DNA of 64,000 nucleotides from an uncultured Bacteroidales bacterium (GCA_947303465.1 CAMYYI010000005.1:20859-84858); one strand, 5' to 3'; counted from the first letter of the stretch, positions 39,174-48,657 are shown. The notes: a model not told the origin generated them from the sequence alone. Numbers and translations are program-made.

Positions 39174-39492
39174 ACTCAATGTTTGTTGTTTATAAACAAT
39201 TATAATTTACGTCCCTTTTGAGGGCGCCCTTAACAAACATTGATGTTCAGCCGGCTTTCCGGCCATGCGTCTGACTTGCGATTACAAATATATAAAAGAA
39301 ATGTTGAAATGCGCGCGCGAGAAGTAAAAAAATATTATATTTGTAATGAAAAAGTGAAACACAGCGAAACAACATATTAAAAATTTTTAATAACCAAACA
39401 ACCAAATTATTTAACCAACCTTAAAAACATCTGATTTTCAGCACAAAGCGTCCTGGCTTGCACCGAACAATACTAATTACAAAGGACCATTT
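39174..39492. promoter_or_regulatory. Divergent regulatory region between the giant lipoprotein and susC-like genes
   Basis: 319 bp without a gene. Minus-strand box TATATTTG at 39285-39292 serves the lipoprotein gene with a leader of about 110 nt. Plus-strand box TATATTTG at 39336-39343 serves the SusC-like gene with an AT-rich leader of about 145 nt. Neither has a clear -33 TTG. The lipoprotein leader contains three perfect palindromes: TTGTTTATAAACAA (39186-39199), AGGGCGCCCT (39221-39230) and AGCCGGCT (39249-39256). No riboswitch-like fold is evident. Confidence 0.6.
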
Positions 39493-42400
39493 ATGATGAA
39501 AATCACTATTCCTAGGAGTTTTGCACTGACGCTCATCGCCCTCTTCGCCTGGGCAGGCGTCTTTGCTCAGACTTCTGTCGTATCAGGTGTCGTCCGGGAT
39601 TCGTACAACGAACCCGTGGTCGGAGCGGCCGTCATGATAAAAGGCGGAACCACCGGATCCATGACCAATGCGGACGGCAGCTATTCCATCAAGGCCAAGA
39701 GCGATGATGTGCTCATCTGCCAGCTCTTCGGCTACAAGACGCAGGAGATACCCGTCAACGGTCGCGCCAAAATCGATTTTGTGCTTGCCGATGATGCGGA
39801 GCTCCTTGAGGCCACCGTCGTCGTGGGTTACGGTACTTTGAAGAAAACACAGCTGGTGGGTTCCGTGGAGAACCTTTCCGGCGAGGCCATCGAAGACCGC
39901 CCCAATGCAAACGTCACCCGTTCCCTTCAGGGTCAGGTTGCCGGTTTGAACATTATCCAGACCGACGGTAAGGCATCCCACTCAGGTAATATCTATGTGC
40001 GCGGCAACGCCACTTCCTACTACTCCAGAACCAACTTCAACTCTTCGGCTTCAGGTTCTTCGCACAGCATCGGTAACGGCGGTTCCGCCCTCGTGCTCAT
40101 TGACGGCGTAGAAGGAAGCCTGTCAACCGTGAACCCTGCCGACATCGAGACCGTAGCTGTGCTGAAGGATGCATCTTCGGCCGCCATATACGGAGCCAAG
40201 GCTGCCTACGGCGTTATCCTCGTGACCACCAAGAATGCCAAGGATGATAAGTTTACGGTATCTTACAACGGCTCATACTCCATCAACCAAAGGGCCATCA
40301 TGTGGGAGGACAACATAGTGACCGACGGTCTGGAGTGGCTGGAGGCATTCTATGAGTTCTACGGAGCTGACGCTGCAGTGCCAGGCGCTTCCGGAAAGGT
40401 TCCTACCACCATCAATACCCTGGACGTCGCCATGAGCGGTACCGACTATCTTACTGCAATCCGTGAAATCCGTGCCGCTGAGGCGGAGGGCCTGGAGCAC
40501 AGCGACTACATAGGACTTGGCAAGAACAAGCAGTATCTCTATAACGGCAACACCAACTGGATAGAAAAATTCTACAACCGTACAAGCACATCGACCACCC
40601 ACGATATCAGCATGCGCGGTTCGTCCAAGAGACTGTCTTACAGCCTTACCGGGCGCTATTACAACCAGGGCAGTATTTACAAGATCGGCGAAGAGGAGTA
40701 CAATACCTTCAACCTCCGCGGCAAGGCCAAGATGCAGATCAACGAATGGCTGTCCGTAGACAACAATACATCCGTGTTCCGCAGCAACCAGAAGCAGCCG
40801 ATGTTCACCACCAGCTCTGTTCTGGGTAAGCAGCTGGACCAGCACGGAACCCCTCTGGCGGTTCCTTACAATGAGGATGGTACCTACACCCTGCCTGCCA
40901 ACAAGACCGGTTTCGCCTCATTCATCGAGGGCAATACCGGCCAGAGCGACCAGAACCTCACCCTTGTCACGGCCACCGGTATCACCTTGGATATCATCAA
41001 GAACGTCTTGAAGGTTCGCGGAGATTTCTCTTACAAGGCCATTCGCCGCGACCGTGAACGCTACCGTGCGCCTCTGACTTATTATTCCACGGCAACTCCC
41101 ACCTATTACGTAACCCAGGAGGGTTCCTACAAATCCCGCTGGAATTACAATACCGACTACATCACTGCTAACGTCGTTGGTACCTGGACTCCTAAACTCG
41201 GCGAGAATCACGACCTCAATGTGGTGGGTGGCTGGAATATAGAGAATTACCAGTACAACCGTTTCTACCTTCAGCGCAAGGGAATGCTCTATCCGGACAA
41301 GTATGTATCCTTCGAACTCTTCGACGGCGACATGACGGTTGAGCAGAACGACAGCAGCTATGGTATCATCGGCTTCTTCGGCCGAGCCAACTACACCCTG
41401 CTCAAACGCTACATCTTTGAGGTCTCCGCCCGTTACGACGGCAGTTCCAAGTTCCCGACCAGCAGCCAGTGGGGCTTCTTCCCTTCAGGTTCAATTGGAT
41501 GGAGAGTCTCTGAGGAGCCCTGGATGAAGTGGAGCCGCAGCTGGCTCGACAACTTCAAGCTGCGCGCCAACTACGGTTCACTGGGCAACGGTACAGTTTC
41601 TCCGTATACTTTCCTCGAGACCATTGGAGTATCCAAGAGCAGCGTGCTCATCGGAGGTTCCAAGGTCAACTACACCACTCAGCCGGCGGTTATCCCTTCA
41701 TCCCTTACCTGGGAGACGGTGACGACCTACGACGTGGGTCTGGATGCAGACTTCTTCCGCAACCGTCTGTCGTTCTCCGGAGACTACTACATCCGCAACA
41801 CTACGGACCTTATCACTTCCGGACCTGAAATCCCCGCGCTGTACGGTGCTTCTTCGCCCAAGGGTAACTACGCCGCCCTGCAGACCAAGGGCTGGGAAGC
41901 TACCCTGTCATGGAGAGACTCCTTCAAGCTCGGCGGTAAAGACTTCATTTACAGCCTGAAGGGCAGCGTCTGGGATACCCGCACCTGGGTTACCAAATAT
42001 GAGACCGAGAACCACCTCTGTCTCGGTTACTACGAGGGTAAGGAACTCGGAGAAATCTGGGGCTTCCATACCAACGGTTACTTCCTCTCCAACGACGACG
42101 CCAACAACTGGGCTACCGACCCTTATCACAAGAACGGTTCCAACTTCCGCGCCTACGCCGGAGACCTCCGTTTCATAGATATGAACGGTGACGGTACCAT
42201 AGGTTACGGCAAGCAGACAGTCGAGGATCACGGAGACCTGGACGTCATAGGTAACGTTATTCCCCGCTACCAGTACGGTATCAACCTGGATTTGAAGTGG
42301 AACGGATTCGGCGTGAGCGTGTTCTTCCAGGGCGTCGGACAGCGTGACTGGTATCCTGCCGTCGAGTCTGCATACTTCTACGGTATGTACAACCGTCCGT

Positions 42401-43383
42401 ATTCCTTCCTTATGAAGAACCAGACCGGCGACAATTACGTGCACATCGATTACGGTGACGCGAGCAACGGTTACAACTGGACAGTTACCAATGCCGACGC
42501 CAATCCTTATTGGACCCGCCGCGTGGGCTATTGCGCCAACCGTAACGTAGGTCCTCTCACCGTGGAGAACGACTATTACCTGCAGAATGCGGCCTACATC
42601 CGTTTGAAGAACCTCACATTGGACTATTCCATCCCCACCAAGGTTATCAACAAGATTGGTCTGCAGAACGCCAGGATATACTGCTCCATGGAGAATCTCT
42701 GGACCTGGTCGCCTATGTTCAAGTACACCAGTATGTTCGATCCTGAGGTTATCGCAACAGGTGATAGCGACTTCGACTCTTACAAGGAGTACGGTCTTAG
42801 CGGTGTGGGTGACGGATACAGTTATCCTATGCTCAAGACCTTCACCTTCGGACTCCAGGTGGTATTCGGCGGCGTTGCAACCCAGGTTGCATCTTCAGGC
42901 GCCGGCTACCTCACTCCTGCCGCTGCTTCCGGAGTTGCCAAGCGCACTTACGAGCCTGAGGTCAAGGAGGTTATCAAGGAAGTCGTGAAGGAGGTCGAGA
43001 AGATAGTGGAGGTGGAGAAAGTGGTTGAGAAGAAGGTTGAGGTTCCTGTGTCTACGCTCAAGGGCGAATACACAGATATGCTCTACTTCGTTATCAACAA
43101 GGCTGAAATCCTTCCTGAAGAAGCTGTTAAGATTGGCCGTATCTGCCAGATACTCAACGACAATCCTGATGCCAGGATGGTTGTTACCGGCTACGCCGAT
43201 TCCGGTACCGGTACTCCTGAAATCAACAGCGTACTCTCCGAGGAGCGTGCCAAGGCAGTCGCCGATCTGCTGGTCAAGGCCGGTATCGCTGCCAACCGTA
43301 TCACCTGCCATGGTGCAGGCGGCGACAGGGATGCTTCCGCTCCTGCTTCCGAGAACCGTGTTGCTGTTTGTATCATTAAGTAA
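39493..43383 (+). CDS. SusC/RagA-type TonB-dependent transporter fused to an OmpA-like domain
   Basis: Outer-membrane nutrient transporter, 1296 residues. Signal peptide to VFAQ (about 26). The carboxypeptidase-regulatory-like domain is VVSGVVRDSYNEPVVGAAVM. The TonB box ATVVVGYGTLKK leads into the plug (ANVTRSLQGQVAGLNIIQ, VRGNATS, VLKDASSAAIYGAKAAYGVI), and the beta-barrel ends near MLKTFTFGLQVVFGG (about 1120). Normal SusC proteins stop there. Here a linker with repeated Glu-Lys-Val (KEVIKEVVKEVEKIVEVEKV, from about 1158) leads to an OmpA-type domain (about 1190-1296): MLYFVINKAEILPEEAVK, VVTGYADSGTG, LSEERAKAVADLLVKAGI, ENRVAVCI. The Asp of GYAD and Arg of EERA match the diaminopimelate-binding residues of OmpA. 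One continuous frame, with no frameshift. Confidence 0.92.
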   Translation: MMKITIPRSFALTLIALFAWAGVFAQTSVVSGVVRDSYNEPVVGAAVMIKGGTTGSMTNADGSYSIKAKSDDVLICQLFGYKTQEIPVNGRAKIDFVLADDAELLEATVVVGYGTLKKTQLVGSVENLSGEAIEDRPNANVTRSLQGQVAGLNIIQTDGKASHSGNIYVRGNATSYYSRTNFNSSASGSSHSIGNGGSALVLIDGVEGSLSTVNPADIETVAVLKDASSAAIYGAKAAYGVILVTTKNAKDDKFTVSYNGSYSINQRAIMWEDNIVTDGLEWLEAFYEFYGADAAVPGASGKVPTTINTLDVAMSGTDYLTAIREIRAAEAEGLEHSDYIGLGKNKQYLYNGNTNWIEKFYNRTSTSTTHDISMRGSSKRLSYSLTGRYYNQGSIYKIGEEEYNTFNLRGKAKMQINEWLSVDNNTSVFRSNQKQPMFTTSSVLGKQLDQHGTPLAVPYNEDGTYTLPANKTGFASFIEGNTGQSDQNLTLVTATGITLDIIKNVLKVRGDFSYKAIRRDRERYRAPLTYYSTATPTYYVTQEGSYKSRWNYNTDYITANVVGTWTPKLGENHDLNVVGGWNIENYQYNRFYLQRKGMLYPDKYVSFELFDGDMTVEQNDSSYGIIGFFGRANYTLLKRYIFEVSARYDGSSKFPTSSQWGFFPSGSIGWRVSEEPWMKWSRSWLDNFKLRANYGSLGNGTVSPYTFLETIGVSKSSVLIGGSKVNYTTQPAVIPSSLTWETVTTYDVGLDADFFRNRLSFSGDYYIRNTTDLITSGPEIPALYGASSPKGNYAALQTKGWEATLSWRDSFKLGGKDFIYSLKGSVWDTRTWVTKYETENHLCLGYYEGKELGEIWGFHTNGYFLSNDDANNWATDPYHKNGSNFRAYAGDLRFIDMNGDGTIGYGKQTVEDHGDLDVIGNVIPRYQYGINLDLKWNGFGVSVFFQGVGQRDWYPAVESAYFYGMYNRPYSFLMKNQTGDNYVHIDYGDASNGYNWTVTNADANPYWTRRVGYCANRNVGPLTVENDYYLQNAAYIRLKNLTLDYSIPTKVINKIGLQNARIYCSMENLWTWSPMFKYTSMFDPEVIATGDSDFDSYKEYGLSGVGDGYSYPMLKTFTFGLQVVFGGVATQVASSGAGYLTPAAASGVAKRTYEPEVKEVIKEVVKEVEKIVEVEKVVEKKVEVPVSTLKGEYTDMLYFVINKAEILPEEAVKIGRICQILNDNPDARMVVTGYADSGTGTPEINSVLSEERAKAVADLLVKAGIAANRITCHGAGGDRDASAPASENRVAVCIIK

Positions 43384-43390
43384 TTGCGCT

Positions 43391-45229
43391 ATGAAAAAGA
43401 TTATATACGCATCTGCTGTTATTGCAACAGTCTTCAGCCTGTCCTCATGCAGCATCAAGGAATTCCTCACGAGGGAACCTATAAACGAGTTCAGCGCCGA
43501 GACCTACTTCGGTTCAGAGGCAGAGCTTGAAATGTACGCCAACGGTATGGTCAACAGCTATCTGCCCGACTATACCGAGACCGCTGGCGGAGACGCCTAC
43601 AACGACCTTATCGCCACAAAGACGAGCACGGACTACTTCCGTGCCGACGTTATCTGGGGCGATGACAAACAGACCGGGTGGTCGTCGGGCAACTGGTCTT
43701 TCCTGCGCCGTACCAACTATATGTTGGAAAACATGGTACGCTGTAAGGACGCCGTTTCAGAAGCAGTGTACAACCATTACGAGGGAGTCGCACGTTTCTG
43801 GAGGGCATATAACTACTGGACCAAGATCAAGACCTTCTCCAATGTCCCCTGGGTAGACAAGTACCTTCAACCGGACGACGAGATACTCTATGCCGGCCGT
43901 GACGACCGCGAGTATGTCTTCCATAAAGTTGCGGAAGATTTGCTCTTCGCGTGCGAAAATTGCGATGAGACCCTTGAGGTCAGCCGTTCCAGGGTGAACA
44001 AGTGGCTCGCCAACGCCTACGCTTCCAGGATTTTCCTCTATGAGGCCACATTCCGCCTGAACCACGCTTACAATCCCGCTACGGGTCAGGCATGGACCAA
44101 CCAGTACGAAAGTCCCCAGGAGATCCTGGCTCTTGCCGAGCAGTGCGCAAAGGTTGTCATAGACGGTGGAAAATTCAAACTGTCAGACAACTACGCCCAA
44201 CTGTTCCTCAGCAATGACCTGAACTCGGACGAGGTTATATGGGGCCGTCATTTCTCTTCCGATCTTAACGGGCGCCACAGCTACACCCGTTATTTCCATT
44301 CATCCACTCTCGGCCAGCAGTACTCAGGCACCAAGGATCTGGTCCGTCACTTCCTGAATGCCAACGGTACAGCCATAACCGACGACCAGGAGATGCTGCC
44401 TATCACGAAGGAATTCAAGGACAGGGATCCACGTTTGGCTGCCACCGTTCTCGGCCCCGGTCATCAAATCGAGATGTCCGGCGAGAAGGCTAACGAGCAG
44501 ATAGACTTTACCTTCTGCAAGACCGGTTACCAAATTGTCAAGTGGAGCATACCTGACAACTCCCACTTCCAGAACTCCCTGGACGAGAACAGTATCCCCA
44601 TCGTGCGCTATGCTGAGGTTCTCCTCAACTATGCAGAGGCCATGAATGAGCAGGGCAAGATGGATGCTGATGTGTGGAACCTCACCGTGGGTGCGCTGCG
44701 TGCCCGCGCAGGAGTTACCAATACAGGTGTTCCCACAGTATCCGATCCCTGGCTCAAGACCTACTACACCAGCGGGCTTGCAAATCAGCACTTGACTGAG
44801 GGTAACGAGGCCGTGGCTTTGGAGATACGACGTGAAAGGGTTACCGAGCTCACTTTCGAGAGCGAACTTCGTCAGAACGACCTCTACCGTTACGGCCAGT
44901 GCGACCTGATTCCCCGTCGTGCAATCGCAGGCTACGGTGGCTGGCGCGGCATTTACCTGTCTGCTTCCGACGTATCTGACGGTTTCATGTTCGAAGGCTT
45001 GAAGTACACCATCGGCAAGGCAAGCAAGGGAGACAAGAACAACACCACCTGTTACCCTGTGAAGCCCAGGAGTGAGGCGGTTAACACCGACTGGTATCTC
45101 AGCGACGGCGATCACGGATTCCTTATTTATGTGTACAACCTGCACTGGATGGACAAGATGTATGTCCGTCCCATACCGCAGACAGCCACTACCATTAACC
45201 CCAACCTTGGCCAGAACTTCGGTTGGTAA
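43391..45229 (+). CDS. SusD/RagB family nutrient-binding lipoprotein
   Basis: Surface lipoprotein that caps the SusC barrel and binds the substrate. ATG 43391 gives the lipoprotein signal MKKIIYASAVIATVFSLSSC; the same frame is open much farther upstream but that part is antisense-like shadow inside the SusC gene. SIKEFLTREPINEFSAETYF is the standard SusD N-terminus. TPR-like helices and the C-terminal RPIPQTATTINPNLGQN segment (MYVRPIPQTATTINPN) are typical. 612 residues. It begins 7 bp after the SusC stop. Confidence 0.94.
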   Translation: MKKIIYASAVIATVFSLSSCSIKEFLTREPINEFSAETYFGSEAELEMYANGMVNSYLPDYTETAGGDAYNDLIATKTSTDYFRADVIWGDDKQTGWSSGNWSFLRRTNYMLENMVRCKDAVSEAVYNHYEGVARFWRAYNYWTKIKTFSNVPWVDKYLQPDDEILYAGRDDREYVFHKVAEDLLFACENCDETLEVSRSRVNKWLANAYASRIFLYEATFRLNHAYNPATGQAWTNQYESPQEILALAEQCAKVVIDGGKFKLSDNYAQLFLSNDLNSDEVIWGRHFSSDLNGRHSYTRYFHSSTLGQQYSGTKDLVRHFLNANGTAITDDQEMLPITKEFKDRDPRLAATVLGPGHQIEMSGEKANEQIDFTFCKTGYQIVKWSIPDNSHFQNSLDENSIPIVRYAEVLLNYAEAMNEQGKMDADVWNLTVGALRARAGVTNTGVPTVSDPWLKTYYTSGLANQHLTEGNEAVALEIRRERVTELTFESELRQNDLYRYGQCDLIPRRAIAGYGGWRGIYLSASDVSDGFMFEGLKYTIGKASKGDKNNTTCYPVKPRSEAVNTDWYLSDGDHGFLIYVYNLHWMDKMYVRPIPQTATTINPNLGQNFGW

Positions 45230-45234
45230 ACAAA

Positions 45235-46995
45235 ATGATGAAAAAGTTAATCTATCTATTTGCAGCGGCAACCCTCCTCGTGGGGGTTGCTGCCTGCAAT
45301 CCTACCAATCCGGAGGGCACCGACGCAGTTTCTACCCTCTCAGATCTGAAAGACGCTACTATCAACGGAACGGCAATTGATCCCGCATCCACCGTTGCCG
45401 GAATAATCAAGGATTCCAAGACCGGAAAGGGAATTGCCGGAGTGCCTGTCACCGACGGGTACAACTTCGTCAAGACGGATGCAAACGGTGTGTACCAGAT
45501 GGCTCGCGACAGCCGCTGCCGCAAAGTCTATTACACTTTGCCCGCCGCATACGAAGTGGCTCTGGATCCCAGTACCCACCTGCCCGTTTTCTACAGCCCG
45601 GGTATCATGGAAGCTACCAAAAAGTATCGTGCCGATTTCGTGCTCAAACCTCTTGCCGCCCCTGAGACCGAGTTCACTCTCCTCATGATAGGCGACCCTC
45701 AGTGCAGTGTCGCATCCGAGGTCGCGAGGTACAAGACGGAGACCATCAAGGACATCAAGGCTACCTCTTCCAAGTATCCCAATTGCTATGCAATGACGTT
45801 GGGCGACATCATCCACGACAGCAACGATATGTGGAACCTGCTGGCAAACGCCATGTCCAACGTGCAAGATGACAAGGGGCGCTATGTGCCTTTCTATCAG
45901 ACGATTGGCAATCACGACCATAATTCCAAGTCTTCTGATACCGCCGATGATGTTTTGGACGACTACAACTCTACACTTGAATTCGTCAAGGTGTTCGGCC
46001 CTACCGACTACTCTTTCGACCGAGGCAACGCCCACATCATTTCCATGGATGACATTCCTGTTACCAGCAGAGCCACTTCCGGAAAGAGTAACGGTTATAC
46101 CTGGAATTATGAGGCCGGCTTTACCGACGACCAGTACAAGTGGTTCAAACAGGACATTGCGAATGTGGAGAACAAAGACCAGAAAGTGGGTTTCCTGTGC
46201 CTTCACATCCCTCTGCGTGCCGGAGCCAAGGAAAAGGGCAACTCAGTCAACTGGAGCAAGCACTATCAGGATTTTTTGGACCTTATGAAAGAGTTCAAGG
46301 AGTTCCATATCATGATAGGGCACACCCACTACCAGCAGAATTACCTTCATACCGGAGTGATTTGCAAGGGCGGGGGCTATGTGTATGAGCATATCCACGG
46401 TGCCGCTTGCGGAGCCTGGTGGGCTTCCGACTGCAACGTTACCGGCGGTCCCAACGGATATACCATTTATTCGGTCAAAGGCAACACCGTGACAAACTGG
46501 CTCATGAAGGGCTCCAATAAGGCCGAAGACTATCAGCTGCGCGTTTATGACGGCAATCAGATTTACAGCGGAACCAAGGGCTATAAGTATCAGTGGTACA
46601 ATTCAGCCAATACCTATCTGAGTTGCAAGGCGATAGGTTTTGCCGAGGCCAAGGATTGCTTCGTGGCCGAAGTGTTCAACGACGACAAGCTGAACTGGAA
46701 GCTGGAAATGTGGCAGAACGGAGCCAAGATAGGCGACTTCATCCGCAGGGCGGACGGAGGCCTGTCCAACATACCTGTATGTGCTTTCTGGTACAACGAG
46801 AAAGGGAAGACCACCGACACCTATATCAACCATACCGCCAGCCACTACTGGTACTTCAAACCCAAGGGCGTAGCTCCCGCTGACATGACGGGCTGGGAGG
46901 TCAGGGCCATCCAGACCATACCCACCAACCCGTCCCAGGTCAACACCTACAAGTGCTCGGAGCTGACCACGGACTACAAGAGTTACGACAAGTAA
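45235..46995 (+). CDS. Calcineurin-like phosphoesterase lipoprotein (three-domain type)
   Basis: Secreted metallophosphoesterase, 586 residues. Lipoprotein signal MMKKLIYLFAAATLLVGVAA then Cys. The N-terminal beta domain (about 55-140; VAGIIKDSKTGKGIAGVPVT) matches the MetallophosN type. The catalytic domain shows the dinuclear site in order: MIGDPQ, TLGDIIHD, TIGNHDHN, LCLHIPLR and IGHTHYQ. A C-terminal beta domain (about 430-586; AEVFNDDKLNWKLEMWQNG) matches MetallophosC. It begins 5 bp after the SusD stop, so it belongs to the SusC operon and probably processes or releases the imported substrate at the cell surface or in the periplasm. The substrate (phosphodiester, phosphomonoester or nucleotide) is not readable. 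Confidence 0.9.
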   Translation: MMKKLIYLFAAATLLVGVAACNPTNPEGTDAVSTLSDLKDATINGTAIDPASTVAGIIKDSKTGKGIAGVPVTDGYNFVKTDANGVYQMARDSRCRKVYYTLPAAYEVALDPSTHLPVFYSPGIMEATKKYRADFVLKPLAAPETEFTLLMIGDPQCSVASEVARYKTETIKDIKATSSKYPNCYAMTLGDIIHDSNDMWNLLANAMSNVQDDKGRYVPFYQTIGNHDHNSKSSDTADDVLDDYNSTLEFVKVFGPTDYSFDRGNAHIISMDDIPVTSRATSGKSNGYTWNYEAGFTDDQYKWFKQDIANVENKDQKVGFLCLHIPLRAGAKEKGNSVNWSKHYQDFLDLMKEFKEFHIMIGHTHYQQNYLHTGVICKGGGYVYEHIHGAACGAWWASDCNVTGGPNGYTIYSVKGNTVTNWLMKGSNKAEDYQLRVYDGNQIYSGTKGYKYQWYNSANTYLSCKAIGFAEAKDCFVAEVFNDDKLNWKLEMWQNGAKIGDFIRRADGGLSNIPVCAFWYNEKGKTTDTYINHTASHYWYFKPKGVAPADMTGWEVRAIQTIPTNPSQVNTYKCSELTTDYKSYDK

Positions 46996-47856
46996 CTATT
47001 TGTTCAGGTTATGGCTGGACAAGAATGAGGTGACCTTGTCACTGTCGGCTACGCCGGTACACACAAGGTCGGATTTGAGGGCGGCAGCCTGCAGCAGTGC
47101 AGAGTTGTCGCCTTCTGTTATAGCAGCATCTGCGGCAGATATGTCCGTCATGACGGCGAAGCCGGAACTGTGGCAATAACTGGCGAGGGATGATTCGCTC
47201 AATCTGAAAGTAACCACTGTTGGCAGGTCGCAACTTTCGATAAAATCTATAGCCTCTTTGCAGGATGCGTCGAAAAGTGGTGTGACCTTATCCAGCCTGG
47301 AACTGAATCCCAGATAGTTGCGCCATCCGTCGCTGGCTTGTTGGTCATCTGCCGGACCTCCCAGGCTGCCCATACAGAAGACAATCTCGTCCTGCACGGC
47401 CAGGCTGTCTATGAGGGCGCAAGTATTGGGGATATGAAGGCTGTGTGAGGCATCCATGACCACGAAAATCTTACCGCGGCATTCGGTCAGCATTTCTTCA
47501 AGGGTGGGGTACTCTTCGTCAACTGAAAGGTGGTCGGTGCAGTAACTCTCGTTTCCGCTTCTCCGGACGTCTATACGCACGAATTCAAGTCCCTGTGCTA
47601 TTGCGGTACGCACCGCCTCAAGGCTATTTGCCTTATGGCTTTCGAGAGCAGTACGCCCCTGGTCTGATATCAGGGCCATCTTGCGGTAGGAAGTTCGGTT
47701 GTCCGTCACATGCAGGGACATATATGTGGTCACCGACTTGCCGGTAGGCTTTAGCTTATTATTGTCTCCTGACGGAGTCGGATCTATTATGGGTGCGCAT
47801 GCTGCAGCAATCAGCAGCAAAGCCCAGACAGCTTTGATTTTCAGGCTCTTTCCCAT
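46996..47856 (-). CDS. GDPD-like lipoprotein with degenerate active site
   Basis: 286 residues with lipoprotein signal MGKSLKIKAVWALLLIAAAC. The TIM-barrel pattern of glycerophosphodiester phosphodiesterases is recognisable: KANSLEAVRTAIAQGLEFVR-IDVR corresponds to the usual ENT..A...A...G....E.DV block, and YPTLEEMLTECRGKIFVVMD to PTLEE....... In active enzymes the first strand ends in HRG; here it reads MALISDQGR, and the Glu-x-Asp pair is RID, so the metal and acid/base residues look lost. A binding or non-catalytic role is possible. It is the last gene of the minus-strand run from DUF4199, and it abuts the convergent phosphoesterase gene with no gap. Confidence 0.65.
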   Translation of the reverse strand: MGKSLKIKAVWALLLIAAACAPIIDPTPSGDNNKLKPTGKSVTTYMSLHVTDNRTSYRKMALISDQGRTALESHKANSLEAVRTAIAQGLEFVRIDVRRSGNESYCTDHLSVDEEYPTLEEMLTECRGKIFVVMDASHSLHIPNTCALIDSLAVQDEIVFCMGSLGGPADDQQASDGWRNYLGFSSRLDKVTPLFDASCKEAIDFIESCDLPTVVTFRLSESSLASYCHSSGFAVMTDISAADAAITEGDNSALLQAAALKSDLVCTGVADSDKVTSFLSSHNLNK

Positions 47857-47862
47857 GGCGTT

Positions 47863-48654
47863 TCAGTACTTGATGGACCTGTGGAGAACGGCGCAGGCGC
47901 TGCTGTCCGGGTGCACCTTTTCGGTGCGGAGTATCCAGTTGCCGTGTCTGTCGTATTCGTAGCTGTAATACCTTGCGGGGTGGATATCCAGGTCCGGCAC
48001 CCATTCCATTCCGCCCAGGGAGTTGAGCACTGCGCCGCTGCTCATGACGGGCAGGCCTTTGTCGTTGTACTCTATCTGTATGTCCAGCTCATCGGTGAGT
48101 ATGTGCCTGGGCTTGGTCTCTTTGCCGAGGAACAGGACCTGGGCGCTTCCAATCAGTTCCCCTTCCTCCGAATGGGATACCTCTACGTAGCTGCTGTCCG
48201 TAAAGGTCTTGTCTATAATGAATTGCAGTTCGCCTTCGTTGTAGTACTCGGAATTGATAATGTGCTTTCCGTCGTTGGCATGCACCCAGCGTATCATCTC
48301 CTGGTTGTTCATGCCGTACTCGCGGCATTCGGCCACGAACTCGCCGTCCATCTCATACTCGTAGCGGATTTCAATGTCTCCGTCAGAATTGGTACCGAGA
48401 ATCTCTTCCAGCTCGTGCTTGTCGTTATATCGGTAATCTTCGCGGAAACGGAAGCTTCCGTCGAAATTACGCGTCTCTACGCATTCCAGCTGTCCGCGGC
48501 GGTTGAAGCGGGCGGTATAAGGCTTTTCCAGGCTGTCGGACTGCAGGGTGACAGAGCGGGCGGGGGTTACTAGCCCGTATCTTTCCTGATCCTTGCTGAA
48601 CTGTGTGCAGGAGCATATCGCCAATGCTGCAAGCGCGACTATCTTGATATTCAT
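47863..48654 (-). CDS. YD/RHS-like repeat lipoprotein of unknown function
   Basis: 263 residues. Lipoprotein signal MNIKIVALAALAICSC. The mature part is made of short beta units of the form RYEYEMDGEFV, EYNDKGLP, YEYDRHGNWILRT and YRYNDKHELEEI, each near 20-25 residues, like YD repeats or the sequence-similar toxin-like beta spirals in Bacteroidota lipoproteins. I do not recognise a named family. It lies 3 bp after truB and 6 bp before the GDPD-like gene, in the same orientation. Confidence 0.7.
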   Translation of the reverse strand: MNIKIVALAALAICSCTQFSKDQERYGLVTPARSVTLQSDSLEKPYTARFNRRGQLECVETRNFDGSFRFREDYRYNDKHELEEILGTNSDGDIEIRYEYEMDGEFVAECREYGMNNQEMIRWVHANDGKHIINSEYYNEGELQFIIDKTFTDSSYVEVSHSEEGELIGSAQVLFLGKETKPRHILTDELDIQIEYNDKGLPVMSSGAVLNSLGGMEWVPDLDIHPARYYSYEYDRHGNWILRTEKVHPDSSACAVLHRSIKY

Positions 48655-48657
48655 AAT

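Noticed and set aside
39344..39492. Riboswitch in the long leader of the SusC-like gene
   Set aside because: The leader is AT-rich with no stable stems or known aptamer motifs.
42850..43383. SusC-OmpA junction as an obvious frameshift or gene-fusion error
   Set aside because: The frame is continuous, codon use does not change, and the SusD start follows 7 bp after the end. An assembly error cannot be excluded from sequence alone but nothing points to it.
43025..43390. Upstream extension of the SusD frame into the SusC gene
   Set aside because: ATG 43391 starts a perfect lipoprotein signal; the upstream part lies within the OmpA-like coding sequence in another frame.
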